In this document: in pieces, positions 1-8,878 of the stretch | How positions within the stretch are numbered: the stretch's first letter is position 1 | How the letters are laid out: every line of letters begins with the position of its first letter | Assembly: GCF_030123365.1 (NCBI RefSeq) | Contig: NZ_CP126107.1 | Span: 419,501-483,500, forward strand | From: Neobacillus sp. SuZ13 | GTDB lineage: Bacteria; Bacillota; Bacilli; Bacillales; Cytobacillaceae | Length of the DNA: 64,000 nucleotides | Reading direction: 5' to 3' | The notes under the pieces: model-generated | The model's input: only the letters and a program-made list of their open reading frames with translations | Database searches by the model: none | Told to the model about the DNA's origin: nothing | Position numbers and translations under genes: made by a program

Positions 1-2
1 AT

Positions 3-296
3 GAAATTATTAAATGCATTGCCAATCGCGCCATTCGATTTTATCCGAAAATGGCTGACATGATGGTCATACGTTCCTATGCTGGTTTACGCCCTTGGAC
101 GGAGGATCATTTACCTATTGTGTCAGAAGTCGAGGGAATTCCGAATTATTATATTGCAGCCGGTCATGAGGGAGACGGAATTAGTCTTGCGGCTGTAACT
201 GGAAAAGTGATAGAGGAAATGCTGAATAAAAAGGAGACTTGCATCCCGATTGAACCGCTAAAATTTTCTCGATTTAAGGAAAGGGTGTTGAGCTGA
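3..296 (+). CDS. FAD-dependent D-amino-acid oxidase-type oxidoreductase, C-terminal end (partial)
   Basis: The frame is open from base 3, so this is the 3' end of a gene that starts left of the window. The visible 97 residues carry the C-terminal signature of DAO-family flavoproteins: an AGLRPWTEDHLPIV segment, then a GHEGDGISLAAVTGK segment that normally closes over the FAD. The stop overlaps the start of the epimerase gene by one base (TGATG), so they are co-transcribed. With that neighbour, the inferred role is oxidation of cis-4-hydroxy-D-proline to pyrroline-4-hydroxy-2-carboxylate. A generic D-amino-acid or glycine oxidase is the alternative. The N-terminal dinucleotide-binding motif is not visible. 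Confidence 0.8.
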   Translation, partial: EIIKCIANRAIRFYPKMADMMVIRSYAGLRPWTEDHLPIVSEVEGIPNYYIAAGHEGDGISLAAVTGKVIEEMLNKKETCIPIEPLKFSRFKERVLS

Positions 297-1333
297 TGAA
301 TGCAAATCGAGTTTTTACAACGATTGATACACATACGGGTGGAAATCCGACAAGGACTTTGATTAGTGGACTCCCAGAGCTAATAGGAGCAACAATGTCC
401 GAAAAAATGCTACATATGCAAAAGGAATATGACTGGATTCGTAAGCTGCTGATGAATGAACCAAGAGGACATGATGTGATGTCAGGTGCGTTGTTGACAG
501 ATCCATGCCATCCGGAAGCAGATATCGGTGTGATCTATATCGAAACAGGAGGATACTTGCCAATGTGCGGTCATGACACAATCGGTGTTTGTACTGCATT
601 AGTGGAAGCAGGGCTCATCCCTGTTCAAGAACCAGTGACTTCAATCAAAATTGATACACCAGCAGGCCTTGTGGAGGCTGAGATTAAGGTAGAGAACGGA
701 AAGGCAAAAGAGGTTTCCTTCTGTAATGTCCCTGCCTTCCTGTTAAAGAATGTGTCAGTTGAGGTCGAGGGAATTGGAATCGTTGAAGCAGACATTGCCT
801 ATGGCGGTAATTTCTATGGAATCATTGATGCCGCATCTGTTGGGGTAGAGCTGATTCCGGAGAACGCATCAAAAATCATTGAAAAAGCGATCAAAATTAG
901 AAATACGATTAACGAAATAACAGATATCGTTCATCCGCAGTATCCATTTATACGTGGTTTGACTCATATTGAGTTTTTCACTGAGCCAACTCATGAGGAA
1001 GCAGATGTGAAAAATGCAGTTATCGTTCCTCCAGGCGGGATCGATCGTTCACCATGCGGTACAGGTACATCAGCCAAATTATCTGTCCTTTATTCCAAAA
1101 AGGAGATCGGCATCGACGAGGAATTTGTGCATGAAAGTATTGTCGGCTCTTTATTCCGTGGAAGAGTCCTTGAAACAACAGATGTTCAGGGTGTGGAGGC
1201 TGTCATGACTAGAATCGCTGGTTCAGCATGGTTAATGGGAATGCACCGGTTCTTTTATAACGAGGAAGATCCGCTTAAAGAAGGCTTTTTACTCATTCCC
1301 CCAATGGAACATGAAATGGAGGATGTAAAATGA
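296..1333 (+). CDS. 4-hydroxyproline 2-epimerase / proline racemase family
   Basis: This 345-residue protein is of normal length for the proline racemase family. Both catalytic cysteines are visible: Cys91 in the MCGHDTIGV motif and Cys254 in SPCGTGTSA. Family members with this Cys pair interconvert trans-4-hydroxy-L-proline and cis-4-hydroxy-D-proline, or racemise proline. The flanking oxidase, DHDPS-like deaminase and semialdehyde dehydrogenase favour the hydroxyproline epimerase role. It overlaps the upstream gene by 1 base and the downstream paralogue by 4. Cytoplasmic; no signal peptide. Confidence 0.88.
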   Translation: MNANRVFTTIDTHTGGNPTRTLISGLPELIGATMSEKMLHMQKEYDWIRKLLMNEPRGHDVMSGALLTDPCHPEADIGVIYIETGGYLPMCGHDTIGVCTALVEAGLIPVQEPVTSIKIDTPAGLVEAEIKVENGKAKEVSFCNVPAFLLKNVSVEVEGIGIVEADIAYGGNFYGIIDAASVGVELIPENASKIIEKAIKIRNTINEITDIVHPQYPFIRGLTHIEFFTEPTHEEADVKNAVIVPPGGIDRSPCGTGTSAKLSVLYSKKEIGIDEEFVHESIVGSLFRGRVLETTDVQGVEAVMTRIAGSAWLMGMHRFFYNEEDPLKEGFLLIPPMEHEMEDVK

Positions 1334-2283
1334 ACATTCAAAAGGCTTACACAGCGACTGATGTACATGTAGCAGGCGAGGCTTTTAGAATTATTAAGGA
1401 TGCACCATTTATTCATTATCAAAGTTTACAAGAGTTGAATGAGCAATTTCCGCATGCCTATGAGATAGAAATTAAACTTCTTTTAAATGAGCCTCGCGGA
1501 TTTGCAGGCTTGAATGGTTGTTTGGTCGTTCCGCCTTTTAAAAGCGGCGCCGATGCAGCGGTTGTCTTTTTCGATCATAACGGAACCGTTCCCATGCAAT
1601 ATGGCGGAATTGTGGCTGTTATCACTGCATTACTGGAATGCGGTCAATTAAAGGCAAAGCCGTCAAATGAATACAGCATTGAAACAGTCAGCGGTATTGT
1701 TACGGTTACGGCTGTGATGGAAGCCGAAGAAGTGAAATTAGTGAAGTTAAAAAGCGAGCCATGCCAGGTTGCACAAACCCATGTGGCATTGTCTTATTTA
1801 GATTTACAGACAGAAGTTACTCTTGTTCAAGCCGATCAGCAATATGCCATTTTTGATAAAGCAGAACTGCCTTTTGAGATTGAGATGGACAACCTTACTG
1901 ACATTAATCAATGGGGACAAAAGGCCATTAAAGCCTTAGAAGGCAAAAATAAGGTGGATCGAGTAGTCCTGCTGGATCATTCGCAAAAAAGTGAAGGAAA
2001 AATCAAAACGGTCACATTCCGTCCGGATTGCTATATTGTGCGTTCCCCAGGATTTGGCACAACAGCTGCCTGCAGCACCTATTTATTAGGCAATGGTGAT
2101 GTTTCTGTATATAGTCCTATTGAAAATGAAAGTATTTTTAATGGCAAGCTGACAGCAGAACTTTTATCACAAATTGAAACTGATTACGAGTTTAGATTTT
2201 CAGCCCGTGGATTTATTACGGGTATGCAGACATATGTTTTAGACCCGACAGATCCTTTATCAGCTGGGTTTTTACTAAAATAA
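1330..2283 (+). CDS. Proline racemase-like paralogue lacking both catalytic cysteines
   Basis: This 317-residue protein aligns along its length with the preceding epimerase; the LLNEPRG motif, the glycine-rich first active-site loop and the RSP second loop are all recognisable. Both catalytic cysteines are gone. The first motif reads MQYGGIVAV (Gln90 at the Cys position) and the second SPGFGTTAA (Gly241 in place of Cys). It therefore cannot use the two-base thiol mechanism. It overlaps the active paralogue by 4 bases, so the two are probably made together. It may be a partner subunit, a lyase-type variant or a decaying duplicate. The frame is intact, which argues for retained function. Confidence 0.8.
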   Translation: MNIQKAYTATDVHVAGEAFRIIKDAPFIHYQSLQELNEQFPHAYEIEIKLLLNEPRGFAGLNGCLVVPPFKSGADAAVVFFDHNGTVPMQYGGIVAVITALLECGQLKAKPSNEYSIETVSGIVTVTAVMEAEEVKLVKLKSEPCQVAQTHVALSYLDLQTEVTLVQADQQYAIFDKAELPFEIEMDNLTDINQWGQKAIKALEGKNKVDRVVLLDHSQKSEGKIKTVTFRPDCYIVRSPGFGTTAACSTYLLGNGDVSVYSPIENESIFNGKLTAELLSQIETDYEFRFSARGFITGMQTYVLDPTDPLSAGFLLK

Positions 2284-2313
2284 AAAAATTTAAGAATTTA
2301 GGAGGAAAATAAA

Positions 2314-3207
2314 ATGACTAAAATTAGAGGAGCTTATCCAGTATTAATTACACCAATGACACAGGAGCAAGAAATCGATTGGGGCGGAGTAAAGAATAAT
2401 GTTAATTACTTCATCGATCAAGGTGTGGCAGGTATTGTCATCAATGGAAGTACTGGAGAATTTGTCAGTCTATCAAAAGAAGAAAAATATCAAATGGTAG
2501 AAACGGTAATGAAGGAAGTAAACGGACGCATCCCTGTTATTGTGGGCACTTCAGGTGAGACAACAAAAGAAACAATCGAGAATACAAAGCAGGCAAAAGC
2601 GCACGGAGCGGATGCTGCTCTCATCATTAATCCTTATTACATGAAGCCGAAGGAAAATGAAATCTACTATCATTTCAAAGAAGTATCTCGTTCTGTTAAT
2701 CTACCAATCATGCTTTATAACAACCCATTTACTTCTGGGGTTAATATGAGCACAGATTTAATGTTACAGATTGGTATGGAATGTGAAAATGTCACTCACA
2801 TTAAGGAATCAAGCGGTGAAATTGGCAAGGTAAGAGATCTTGCAAGAAAAGGTAAGGGAGATTTTGAAGTATTCTGCGGTGCTGAAGAGCTTGTGATGGA
2901 GTCTTATTTAGTTGGTGCAACTGGCTGGATTTCTGTTGCTGGAAACATCGTACCAAAGCTTGTTACAGAAATGTATAACCATTTCCAAAACGGGGAGCTT
3001 GAACAAGCGTGGGCAATCAATGATCGTATTTTACCGCTTTGTGCATTCCTTGAAGGATCTGGAAAGTACGTGCAAATTGTGAAGAGAGCGATGGAATTAA
3101 GTGGACAAGCTGGAGGTCCTGCACGTTACCCTCGTTTAGGTTTATTACCTGAGGAAGATCAACTGCTAAAAGAACTACTTGCCAATTTAGAAACAGTAAA
3201 TAACTAA
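2314..3207 (+). CDS. DHDPS/NAL-family lyase, probable pyrroline-4-hydroxy-2-carboxylate deaminase
   Basis: This 297-residue protein is a typical class I aldolase-fold DHDPS-family enzyme. It has the NGSTGEF substrate motif near residue 44, the proton-relay Tyr135 in YNNP and the Schiff-base Lys164 in IKESSG. A clear AGGAGG site lies 9 bases before the ATG. In hydroxyproline pathways a member of this family deaminates pyrroline-4-hydroxy-2-carboxylate to alpha-ketoglutarate semialdehyde, which the next gene product would oxidise. Lysine-pathway dihydrodipicolinate synthase is less likely in this company. Substrate assignment is inference from neighbours. Confidence 0.85.
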   Translation: MTKIRGAYPVLITPMTQEQEIDWGGVKNNVNYFIDQGVAGIVINGSTGEFVSLSKEEKYQMVETVMKEVNGRIPVIVGTSGETTKETIENTKQAKAHGADAALIINPYYMKPKENEIYYHFKEVSRSVNLPIMLYNNPFTSGVNMSTDLMLQIGMECENVTHIKESSGEIGKVRDLARKGKGDFEVFCGAEELVMESYLVGATGWISVAGNIVPKLVTEMYNHFQNGELEQAWAINDRILPLCAFLEGSGKYVQIVKRAMELSGQAGGPARYPRLGLLPEEDQLLKELLANLETVNN

Positions 3208-3227
3208 AACAGCAAAGGAGAGAGAAT

Positions 3228-4715
3228 ATGCAAGCGACAAACTACAATTTAAAACCGAAAGTTCAAGAATTCTTGGAAGGTGTGAAAGGATTATATATTA
3301 ACGGTGAATATGTACCGGCAATTAGTGGTAAAACGTTCTCCGTCGTTAATCCTGCCAATGAAGAGGTTATTGCACAAGTAAGTGAAGCGCAAGAGGAAGA
3401 TATTAACGTAGCGGTAGCTGCAGCAAGAAATGCGTTTGATGAAGGCGAATGGACAAAAATGGATGCGGCTGAACGCTCTCATCTAATCTATAAATTTGCG
3501 GATCTCTTAGAAGAGAACCGTGAAGAGCTTGCACAGCTAGAATCATTGGATAACGGAAAACCATTTACAGTAGCTCTGTCAGATGACGTTGACGGAACGA
3601 TCCAGCATTTTAGATATTATGCCGGCTGGGCTACGAAAATATTTGGTAAGACCACTCAAATTTCAAAGGATTATGTAACCTATACTCTACACGAGCCAGT
3701 TGGGGTTGCAGGGCAAATTATTCCATGGAACTTCCCGCTTGCAATGGCTGCTTGGAAGCTCGGATCTGCACTTGCTGTTGGCTGTACAGTTGTCATTAAG
3801 CCGGCAACAGAAACACCACTTTCTCTTCTTTACGTAGGAAAACTATTCAAAGAAGCTGGATTTCCAGATGGTGTTGTGAATATTGTGCCTGGATCAGGAA
3901 GAATTGCCGGAGAAGCGATCATTACACATAAAGATGTCAATAAAGTAGCCTTCACTGGATCAACAGCTGTTGGAAGAGAAGTTATGAAAAAGGCTGCGGA
4001 TCAAATTAAAGGCGTTACACTAGAGCTTGGCGGTAAATCCCCTGCGATTATTTTAGAAGATGCCAATCTTCAAGAAGCGATTGAAGGGGCATTTAACGGA
4101 ACGATGTACAATCATGGCCAAAACTGCAGTGCTTGTACACGTGTATATGTACAACGAACCATTTATGATAGAGTGGTAGAAGCTCTAGCAGAGAAAGCAA
4201 ACGCTCTAAAGGTTGGGCCAGGTATGGATCCTGAAACAGAAATGGGCCCACTTGTTTCAGCTAAACAGCATCAAACTGTTCTTAATTATATTGAACAAGG
4301 GAAAAAAGAAGGGGCACGCCTTGTAGCTGGCGGTGAAAAAGCCTTTGAAAAAGGATATTTTGTTCAGCCAACCATTTTTGCTGATGTTGAAGATCATATG
4401 GTGATTGCTCGTGAAGAAATATTTGGTCCAGTTATGTCGATTTTCGTGTTCGATACGATTGAAGAGGTGATTAAACGAGCAAATGATAGTGATTACGGCT
4501 TAGCTGCAAGTGTTTGGACAGAAAATATCAAAAAGGCTCACTACATTTCTGGTAAACTTCAATCAGGTACAGTCTGGATTAATGATTTTGGTCTTGAATG
4601 GGAAACAATGCCTTTCGGTGGTTACAAACAATCAGGAATCGGCCGCGAAATGGGTGGAGAGTATGGGTTACAAAACTATACAGAAGTGAAAAGTGTATTT
4701 GTTAGCATCAAATAG
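3228..4715 (+). CDS. Aldehyde dehydrogenase, probable alpha-ketoglutarate semialdehyde dehydrogenase
   Basis: This 495-residue NAD(P)-dependent aldehyde dehydrogenase is full length for the family. The oxyanion Asn168 (PWNFP), general base Glu266 (LELGGKSP) and nucleophile Cys300 (GQNCSACT) are all present. The gene starts 20 bases after the deaminase with an AGGAGAG ribosome site. In the proposed pathway it turns alpha-ketoglutarate semialdehyde into 2-oxoglutarate, feeding hydroxyproline carbon into the TCA cycle. By sequence alone it also resembles betaine aldehyde dehydrogenases, so the substrate rests on context. Confidence 0.88.
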   Translation: MQATNYNLKPKVQEFLEGVKGLYINGEYVPAISGKTFSVVNPANEEVIAQVSEAQEEDINVAVAAARNAFDEGEWTKMDAAERSHLIYKFADLLEENREELAQLESLDNGKPFTVALSDDVDGTIQHFRYYAGWATKIFGKTTQISKDYVTYTLHEPVGVAGQIIPWNFPLAMAAWKLGSALAVGCTVVIKPATETPLSLLYVGKLFKEAGFPDGVVNIVPGSGRIAGEAIITHKDVNKVAFTGSTAVGREVMKKAADQIKGVTLELGGKSPAIILEDANLQEAIEGAFNGTMYNHGQNCSACTRVYVQRTIYDRVVEALAEKANALKVGPGMDPETEMGPLVSAKQHQTVLNYIEQGKKEGARLVAGGEKAFEKGYFVQPTIFADVEDHMVIAREEIFGPVMSIFVFDTIEEVIKRANDSDYGLAASVWTENIKKAHYISGKLQSGTVWINDFGLEWETMPFGGYKQSGIGREMGGEYGLQNYTEVKSVFVSIK

Positions 4716-4757
4716 GATGGGTCATTAGAAGGAACAATGGGACAAGCTGTATAGTTG

Positions 4758-4795
4758 AAAGGGAGCGGGACAGCATGTCTGTCCCATATCCCTTT
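4758..4795 (+). terminator. Rho-independent terminator of the hydroxyproline cluster
   Basis: A two-part stem (AAAGGG with CCCTTT outside, GGGACAG with CTGTCCC inside) follows the dehydrogenase gene. The 3' side is pyrimidine-rich rather than a clean U run, so termination may be partial. Confidence 0.65.
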
Positions 4796-4861
4796 CCATA
4801 CCCTTTTCCTATCTGAAAATTTTTAATGTTATAAATACAAATAAACTATATAACGATTTAT

Positions 4862-4875
4862 TTGAAGCGCTTACA
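4862..4875 (+). promoter_or_regulatory. Possible catabolite-responsive element (cre)
   Basis: TTGAAGCGCTTACA lies 13 bases before the symporter start and contains the palindromic core AAGCGCTT. Against TGWNANCGNTNWCA it has two mismatches, both in the left half. If real, CcpA bound here would block the symporter in glucose. Confidence 0.4.
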
Positions 4876-4888
4876 GAGGAGGAATAAG

Positions 4889-6391
4889 ATGGAAGAGTTG
4901 GTGAATAAAGCGTCGGGTATGGTTTGGAGTCTGGGGTTAGTAGCGTTTGCACTTGGTGCTGGATTGTTCTTTTCCATTATTACGCGTTTTGTGCAAATTA
5001 GATACTTTAAGGAAATGATTAAACTTCTTTTTGACAAGGGTGAACCGGAATCTGGTGTGTCCTCTTTCCAGGCGTTTTGTATGGCATTAGCCGGTCGGGT
5101 CGGTATTGGAAATATTGCTGGGGTTGCTACTGCGATTGCATTTGGCGGTCCGGGAGCAGTTTTCTGGATGTGGATTATGGCTTTATTGGGAGGAGCAAGT
5201 GCGTTTGTTGAATCGACTCTTGCTCAGGTCTATAAAGTAAAAGATGGTAACCAATACCGCGGCGGAACTCCTTATTTTATTGAGAAAGGTTTAAAAATGA
5301 AGTGGTTCGGGGTGTTTGTTGCGATTGTTGTTACACTGTGTTACGGAATATTAGTTCCAGGTATTCAGGCTAACACGATTGCTGTTGGATTTGAAAACAC
5401 AATGGGTCTCAATAAAAGCATCACTGGTATCATTCTTGTGGCATTACTTGGCATCATTATTTTTGGCGGTGTTAAGCGAATCGCTTCTGTTGCAGATAAA
5501 GTTGTACCTTTTATGGCTTTAGGATATGTGATTGTCACGTTCGTACTTTTATTTGCTAATGCATCAGAAATTCCAGCAATGTTTAGGTTGATTATTTCAA
5601 GTGCATTTGGAGCAAATGAAATGTTTGGCGGTATGTTCGGTGCAGCGATTGCATGGGGCGTTAAGAGAGCTGTATTTTCCAACGTGGCTGGTGTAGGGGA
5701 AGGAACATATAGTTCAGCCGCGGCTGCCGTATCCCATCCGGCAAAACAAGGTCTTGTTCAAGCATTTTCTGTTTATATTGATACGATCATTGTATGTACA
5801 GCTACGGCACTTATGATTTTAATCACCGGCATGTACAACATTACTCCAGAAGGACAGTCTTCGATTGTTGACAACATCCCAGGTGTTGAAGCTGGTCCGA
5901 TGTGGACACAAGCGGCTGTTGAAAGCGTTATTCCTGGATTTGGTGGATTGTTTGTTGCGATTGCGATCTTCTTCTTTGCCTTTACAACGCTAATGGCTTA
6001 CTACTATATTTCTGAAACAACCCTCTTTTACCTTGGAAGAAATAGAAATTTGAAAGGGTTTAGAGCAGCCTTAATGATTCTTTTCTTAGGAATGATCTAT
6101 ATTGGAAGTGTCGAAAACGCATCCCTATTATGGGGACTTGGTGACTTTGGCTTCGGAAGCATGGCTTGGCTAAACTTAGTGGCTATTTTAATGCTAACGA
6201 AAACGGCCTTAAAAGTATTTAAAGATTATGAACAACAAAGGAAAGCGGGAATGGAACCAGTCTTCGATCCTGTTAAACTCGGCATTAAAGGTGCTGATTT
6301 TTGGGAGGAGAAATTGAAAGCAAGTAATACAAAAGGTAAGAAGAAAACAGAGGAAAAGCAAGCAAGAACAGGAACTACCTTACATTTATAA
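4889..6391 (+). CDS. Sodium:amino-acid symporter, AGCS family
   Basis: A 500-residue polytopic membrane protein with about ten hydrophobic segments and AGCS hallmarks, including the FCMALAGRVGIGNIAGVATA stretch near residues 57-76 and GEGTYSSAAAAV near residue 273. Members import alanine, glycine or related small amino acids with Na+. I place the start at ATG 4889 because GAGGAGG lies just upstream; an in-frame TTG at 4862 lacks a ribosome site and lies in the possible cre site. Next to the catabolic cluster it is probably the hydroxyproline, proline or alanine importer, though it appears to have its own promoter. Confidence 0.88.
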   Translation: MEELVNKASGMVWSLGLVAFALGAGLFFSIITRFVQIRYFKEMIKLLFDKGEPESGVSSFQAFCMALAGRVGIGNIAGVATAIAFGGPGAVFWMWIMALLGGASAFVESTLAQVYKVKDGNQYRGGTPYFIEKGLKMKWFGVFVAIVVTLCYGILVPGIQANTIAVGFENTMGLNKSITGIILVALLGIIIFGGVKRIASVADKVVPFMALGYVIVTFVLLFANASEIPAMFRLIISSAFGANEMFGGMFGAAIAWGVKRAVFSNVAGVGEGTYSSAAAAVSHPAKQGLVQAFSVYIDTIIVCTATALMILITGMYNITPEGQSSIVDNIPGVEAGPMWTQAAVESVIPGFGGLFVAIAIFFFAFTTLMAYYYISETTLFYLGRNRNLKGFRAALMILFLGMIYIGSVENASLLWGLGDFGFGSMAWLNLVAILMLTKTALKVFKDYEQQRKAGMEPVFDPVKLGIKGADFWEEKLKASNTKGKKKTEEKQARTGTTLHL

Positions 6392-6486
6392 ATCTAAAGT
6401 TCCCTTATTGCTGTTGGTGATAGTTCTTTAGTACTTCCCCAAACTTTTGGAGCTTGATTCATTGATGAATATAAAAAGTGCGAAGA

Positions 6487-6519
6487 GGACTAGTAAATTA
6501 AAAATTTGCTAGCCCTTTT
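6487..6519 (+). terminator. Terminator after the AGCS symporter
   Basis: GGACTAGTAAATT pairs with AATTTGCTAGCCC (one mismatch, one wobble) around an AAA loop, followed by TTTT. Confidence 0.75.
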
Positions 6520-6614
6520 CTCGTAAAGGATTGTGAATCTAATCCTAAAAATTTCAGGCTGGCCATGAATGGGCACTCGGTCACTTTGAACAATCGCTAG
6601 GAGCCCAAGTTAAA

Positions 6615-6644
6615 TAGACTTCCGGGTGTATTATTGGTTATAAT
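6615..6644 (+). promoter_or_regulatory. Possible sigma-A promoter for pncB
   Basis: A perfect TATAAT at 6639-6644 sits 35 bases before the gene. The -35 candidate TAGACT (6615-6620) matches TTGACA at four positions with an 18-base spacer. Confidence 0.4.
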
Positions 6645-6678
6645 GATGAAAAAGCTGAAATAGTACTTCGGAGGTCAG

Positions 6679-8163
6679 ATGATGAAACACTTTTACCACG
6701 ATGATAGTTTAACTCTGCATACGGATCTATATCAGATCAACATGGTTGAAACGTATTGGAGAGATGGAATACATAATAAACGAGCGGTCTTCGAACTATT
6801 CTTCCGTAAGCTTCCGTTCGGGAACGGTTATGCTGTATTTGCTGGATTGGAGAAAGTGATTCAATTTATTCAAGGTTTCCGCTTTAGCGAGGAAGACCTC
6901 GAATATTTGAAAAATGAAGTAGGGTACCAGGCGGATTTCATTCAATATCTTAAAGATATCCGATTTACTGGAACTATCTGTGCCATGGAAGAAGGCGAGC
7001 TAGTTTTCGGCAATGAACCAATCATACGGGTTGAAGCGCCCCTTGCAGAAGCCCAATTGATTGAAACAGCCCTGCTTAACATTGTGAATTACCAAACATT
7101 AATTGCGACGAAGGCATCGCGAATCAAGCAAGTCGTGGGCGAAGAAGTGGCGATGGAATTTGGAACGAGAAGGGCACAGGAAATGGATGCAGCAATTTGG
7201 GGAACACGAGCAGCCTATCTTGCAGGTTTTGAATCAACAAGTAATGTCAGAGCGGGGAAACTGTTTGGTATTCCTGTATCCGGAACACATGCCCATTCGA
7301 TGGTCCAAGCATATAAAGATGAATATACGGCCTTCATTAAATATGCTGAATCACATAAGGATTGTGTTTTTCTAGTAGATACATACGATACCCTCCGTCT
7401 TGGTGTGCCAAATGCGATCAAAGTGGCTAAGGAGCTCGGGGATAAAATCAATTTTATCGGTATCCGCCTTGATAGTGGTGACCTAGCCTACCTTTCGAAA
7501 GAAGCACGCAAATTGCTTGATGAAGCTGGATTCACTGATGCCAAGATTGTAGCCTCCAGTGACTTAGATGAATACACCATAATGAGTTTGAAATCACAAG
7601 GTGCCAAAATTGACAGCTGGGGAGTAGGGACCAAACTGATTACGGCCTACGATCAAGCTGCGCTTGGGGCAGTTTATAAAATTGTGTCCATTGAAGATGA
7701 TAACGGAAAAATGGAAGATACGATCAAAATTTCATCCAATCCGGAAAAGGTGACGACACCTGGATTGAAACGGATATATCGAATCATCAATAATACGAAC
7801 AACCATGCCGAAGGGGATTATATTGCACTAGCCGATGAAAAGCTCCCTGAAAAACGGCTGCGGATGTTCCATCCAACCCATACATTTATGAACAAGGTTG
7901 TTACCAACTTTACCGCAAAAGAATTACATGTGAGAATTTTTTCTGAAGGGGAACTTGTTTATGAAGTACCTTGCTTGGAAGAATCCCGTGATTATTTGAA
8001 GCAAAATCTCGTTGCCCTTTGGGATGAGTATAAGAGGATTACCAATCCTGCAGAATATCCAGTCGACTTGAGTCAAAAATGCTGGGATAACAAGATGAGG
8101 AATATAGAAGAGGTCAAAGATAAAGTTGCGGCCATGAAAGGCGACCAAGAAGAGAGCTTTTAA
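6679..8163 (+). CDS. pncB: Nicotinate phosphoribosyltransferase
   Basis: A 494-residue protein that makes nicotinate mononucleotide from nicotinic acid and PRPP with ATP, the first step of NAD salvage. The N-terminal LTLHTDLYQINMVETYW segment and the SGTHAHSMVQAY motif, which holds the phosphorylated histidine of this family, are clear, as is the FIGIRLDSGDL phosphate-binding region. An AGGTCAG site precedes two adjacent ATG codons (6679 and 6682); either could be used. The gene is monocistronic, with a terminator on each side. Confidence 0.95.
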   Translation: MMKHFYHDDSLTLHTDLYQINMVETYWRDGIHNKRAVFELFFRKLPFGNGYAVFAGLEKVIQFIQGFRFSEEDLEYLKNEVGYQADFIQYLKDIRFTGTICAMEEGELVFGNEPIIRVEAPLAEAQLIETALLNIVNYQTLIATKASRIKQVVGEEVAMEFGTRRAQEMDAAIWGTRAAYLAGFESTSNVRAGKLFGIPVSGTHAHSMVQAYKDEYTAFIKYAESHKDCVFLVDTYDTLRLGVPNAIKVAKELGDKINFIGIRLDSGDLAYLSKEARKLLDEAGFTDAKIVASSDLDEYTIMSLKSQGAKIDSWGVGTKLITAYDQAALGAVYKIVSIEDDNGKMEDTIKISSNPEKVTTPGLKRIYRIINNTNNHAEGDYIALADEKLPEKRLRMFHPTHTFMNKVVTNFTAKELHVRIFSEGELVYEVPCLEESRDYLKQNLVALWDEYKRITNPAEYPVDLSQKCWDNKMRNIEEVKDKVAAMKGDQEESF

Positions 8164-8168
8164 TTAAA

Positions 8169-8219
8169 AAGGGCAGACTCCAAACGGGGATTAATAAATC
8201 CCCGCCTGAGTCTGCCCTT
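8169..8219. terminator. Bidirectional terminator between pncB and the convergent small gene
   Basis: AAGGGCAGACTC near 8169 pairs with GAGTCTGCCCTT ending at 8219. A nested CGGGGATT/AATCCCCG hairpin fills the loop. A-rich and T-rich flanks let it serve both strands. Confidence 0.8.
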
Positions 8220-8222
8220 CAT

Positions 8223-8336
8223 TTATTTTTGCCTAAAGAAATCCGTAAACGCATGGAAAATTTCAATCCCCTGGTAGGTAAGCATGCTTGCGGCTGATAC
8301 GGAAAAAAAGCCAATAATAATAAAGCGAATCCACAT
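8223..8336 (-). CDS. 37-residue single-span membrane protein, unknown
   Basis: An AGGGAGG ribosome site lies 7 bases before the ATG at 8336. The predicted peptide starts MWIRFIIIGFFSVSAASML, one hydrophobic helix near residues 2-20, followed by a short amphipathic tail ending FRQK. It begins 30 bases after the next minus-strand gene upstream and runs into the bidirectional terminator, so the two probably form a small operon. I do not recognise the family. The strong ribosome site and the terminator right after the stop are the main reasons to call it. Confidence 0.6.
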   Translation of the reverse strand: MWIRFIIIGFFSVSAASMLTYQGIEIFHAFTDFFRQK

Positions 8337-8366
8337 TATAATTTCCTCCCTTATCATTGATAGATA

Positions 8367-8693
8367 TCAGAATGATTCGGGAGCGTAGATCACATAGTTG
8401 GATTGATGAAATATTGGTATCAGAAAAATAAAGCTTCTGATAAAAATGATCGATAAATAAACAAGCGGAGAGGCAACTGCTGCAAGGATGACAGGAAGTA
8501 CGAAAAGTGTGGGTAAGTCCATGGGCAGTTTCTTGTCATCGTCCCATTGCCCTTTCACCTTGGCATCATCTATGTTGATGATGGCCTTGATATTGGTATG
8601 AGAGTGGGAAAGTGAATATGAAAAGTGAAAATAGGTGAAAGCAAGAAAGGCAAGGAGTAACGAAATCGTAAGGTTATATTTCATCTTCATCAT
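8367..8693 (-). CDS. Small membrane protein of unknown function (108 aa)
   Basis: A GGAAGGAG site sits 7 bases before tandem ATG codons at 8693 and 8690. The protein has an N-terminal hydrophobic segment (residues about 7-25, signal or anchor), a polar outer region rich in His, Asp and Lys, and one or two more hydrophobic stretches from about residue 60 to 95. No enzyme motif is visible and I do not recognise it. It is divergent from rlmCD and precedes the 37-residue membrane protein. Confidence 0.55.
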   Translation of the reverse strand: MMKMKYNLTISLLLAFLAFTYFHFSYSLSHSHTNIKAIINIDDAKVKGQWDDDKKLPMDLPTLFVLPVILAAVASPLVYLSIIFIRSFIFLIPIFHQSNYVIYAPESF

Positions 8694-8878
8694 TATCCAC
8701 TCCTTCCAATATTGAGATTGTTTTAATCATATACACTTTTATTATATTTGAAAATAAAAATATTCTGACAATTTTCTTGGTTTTTTCGAAAAAAAGGCTC
8801 TTTTCCTGAGCAAGTTTCGCAATCAACCATGCTTTGTGTTACAATCTTAGCAGTCAAAACGTGCAAAGGAAGAAACGA

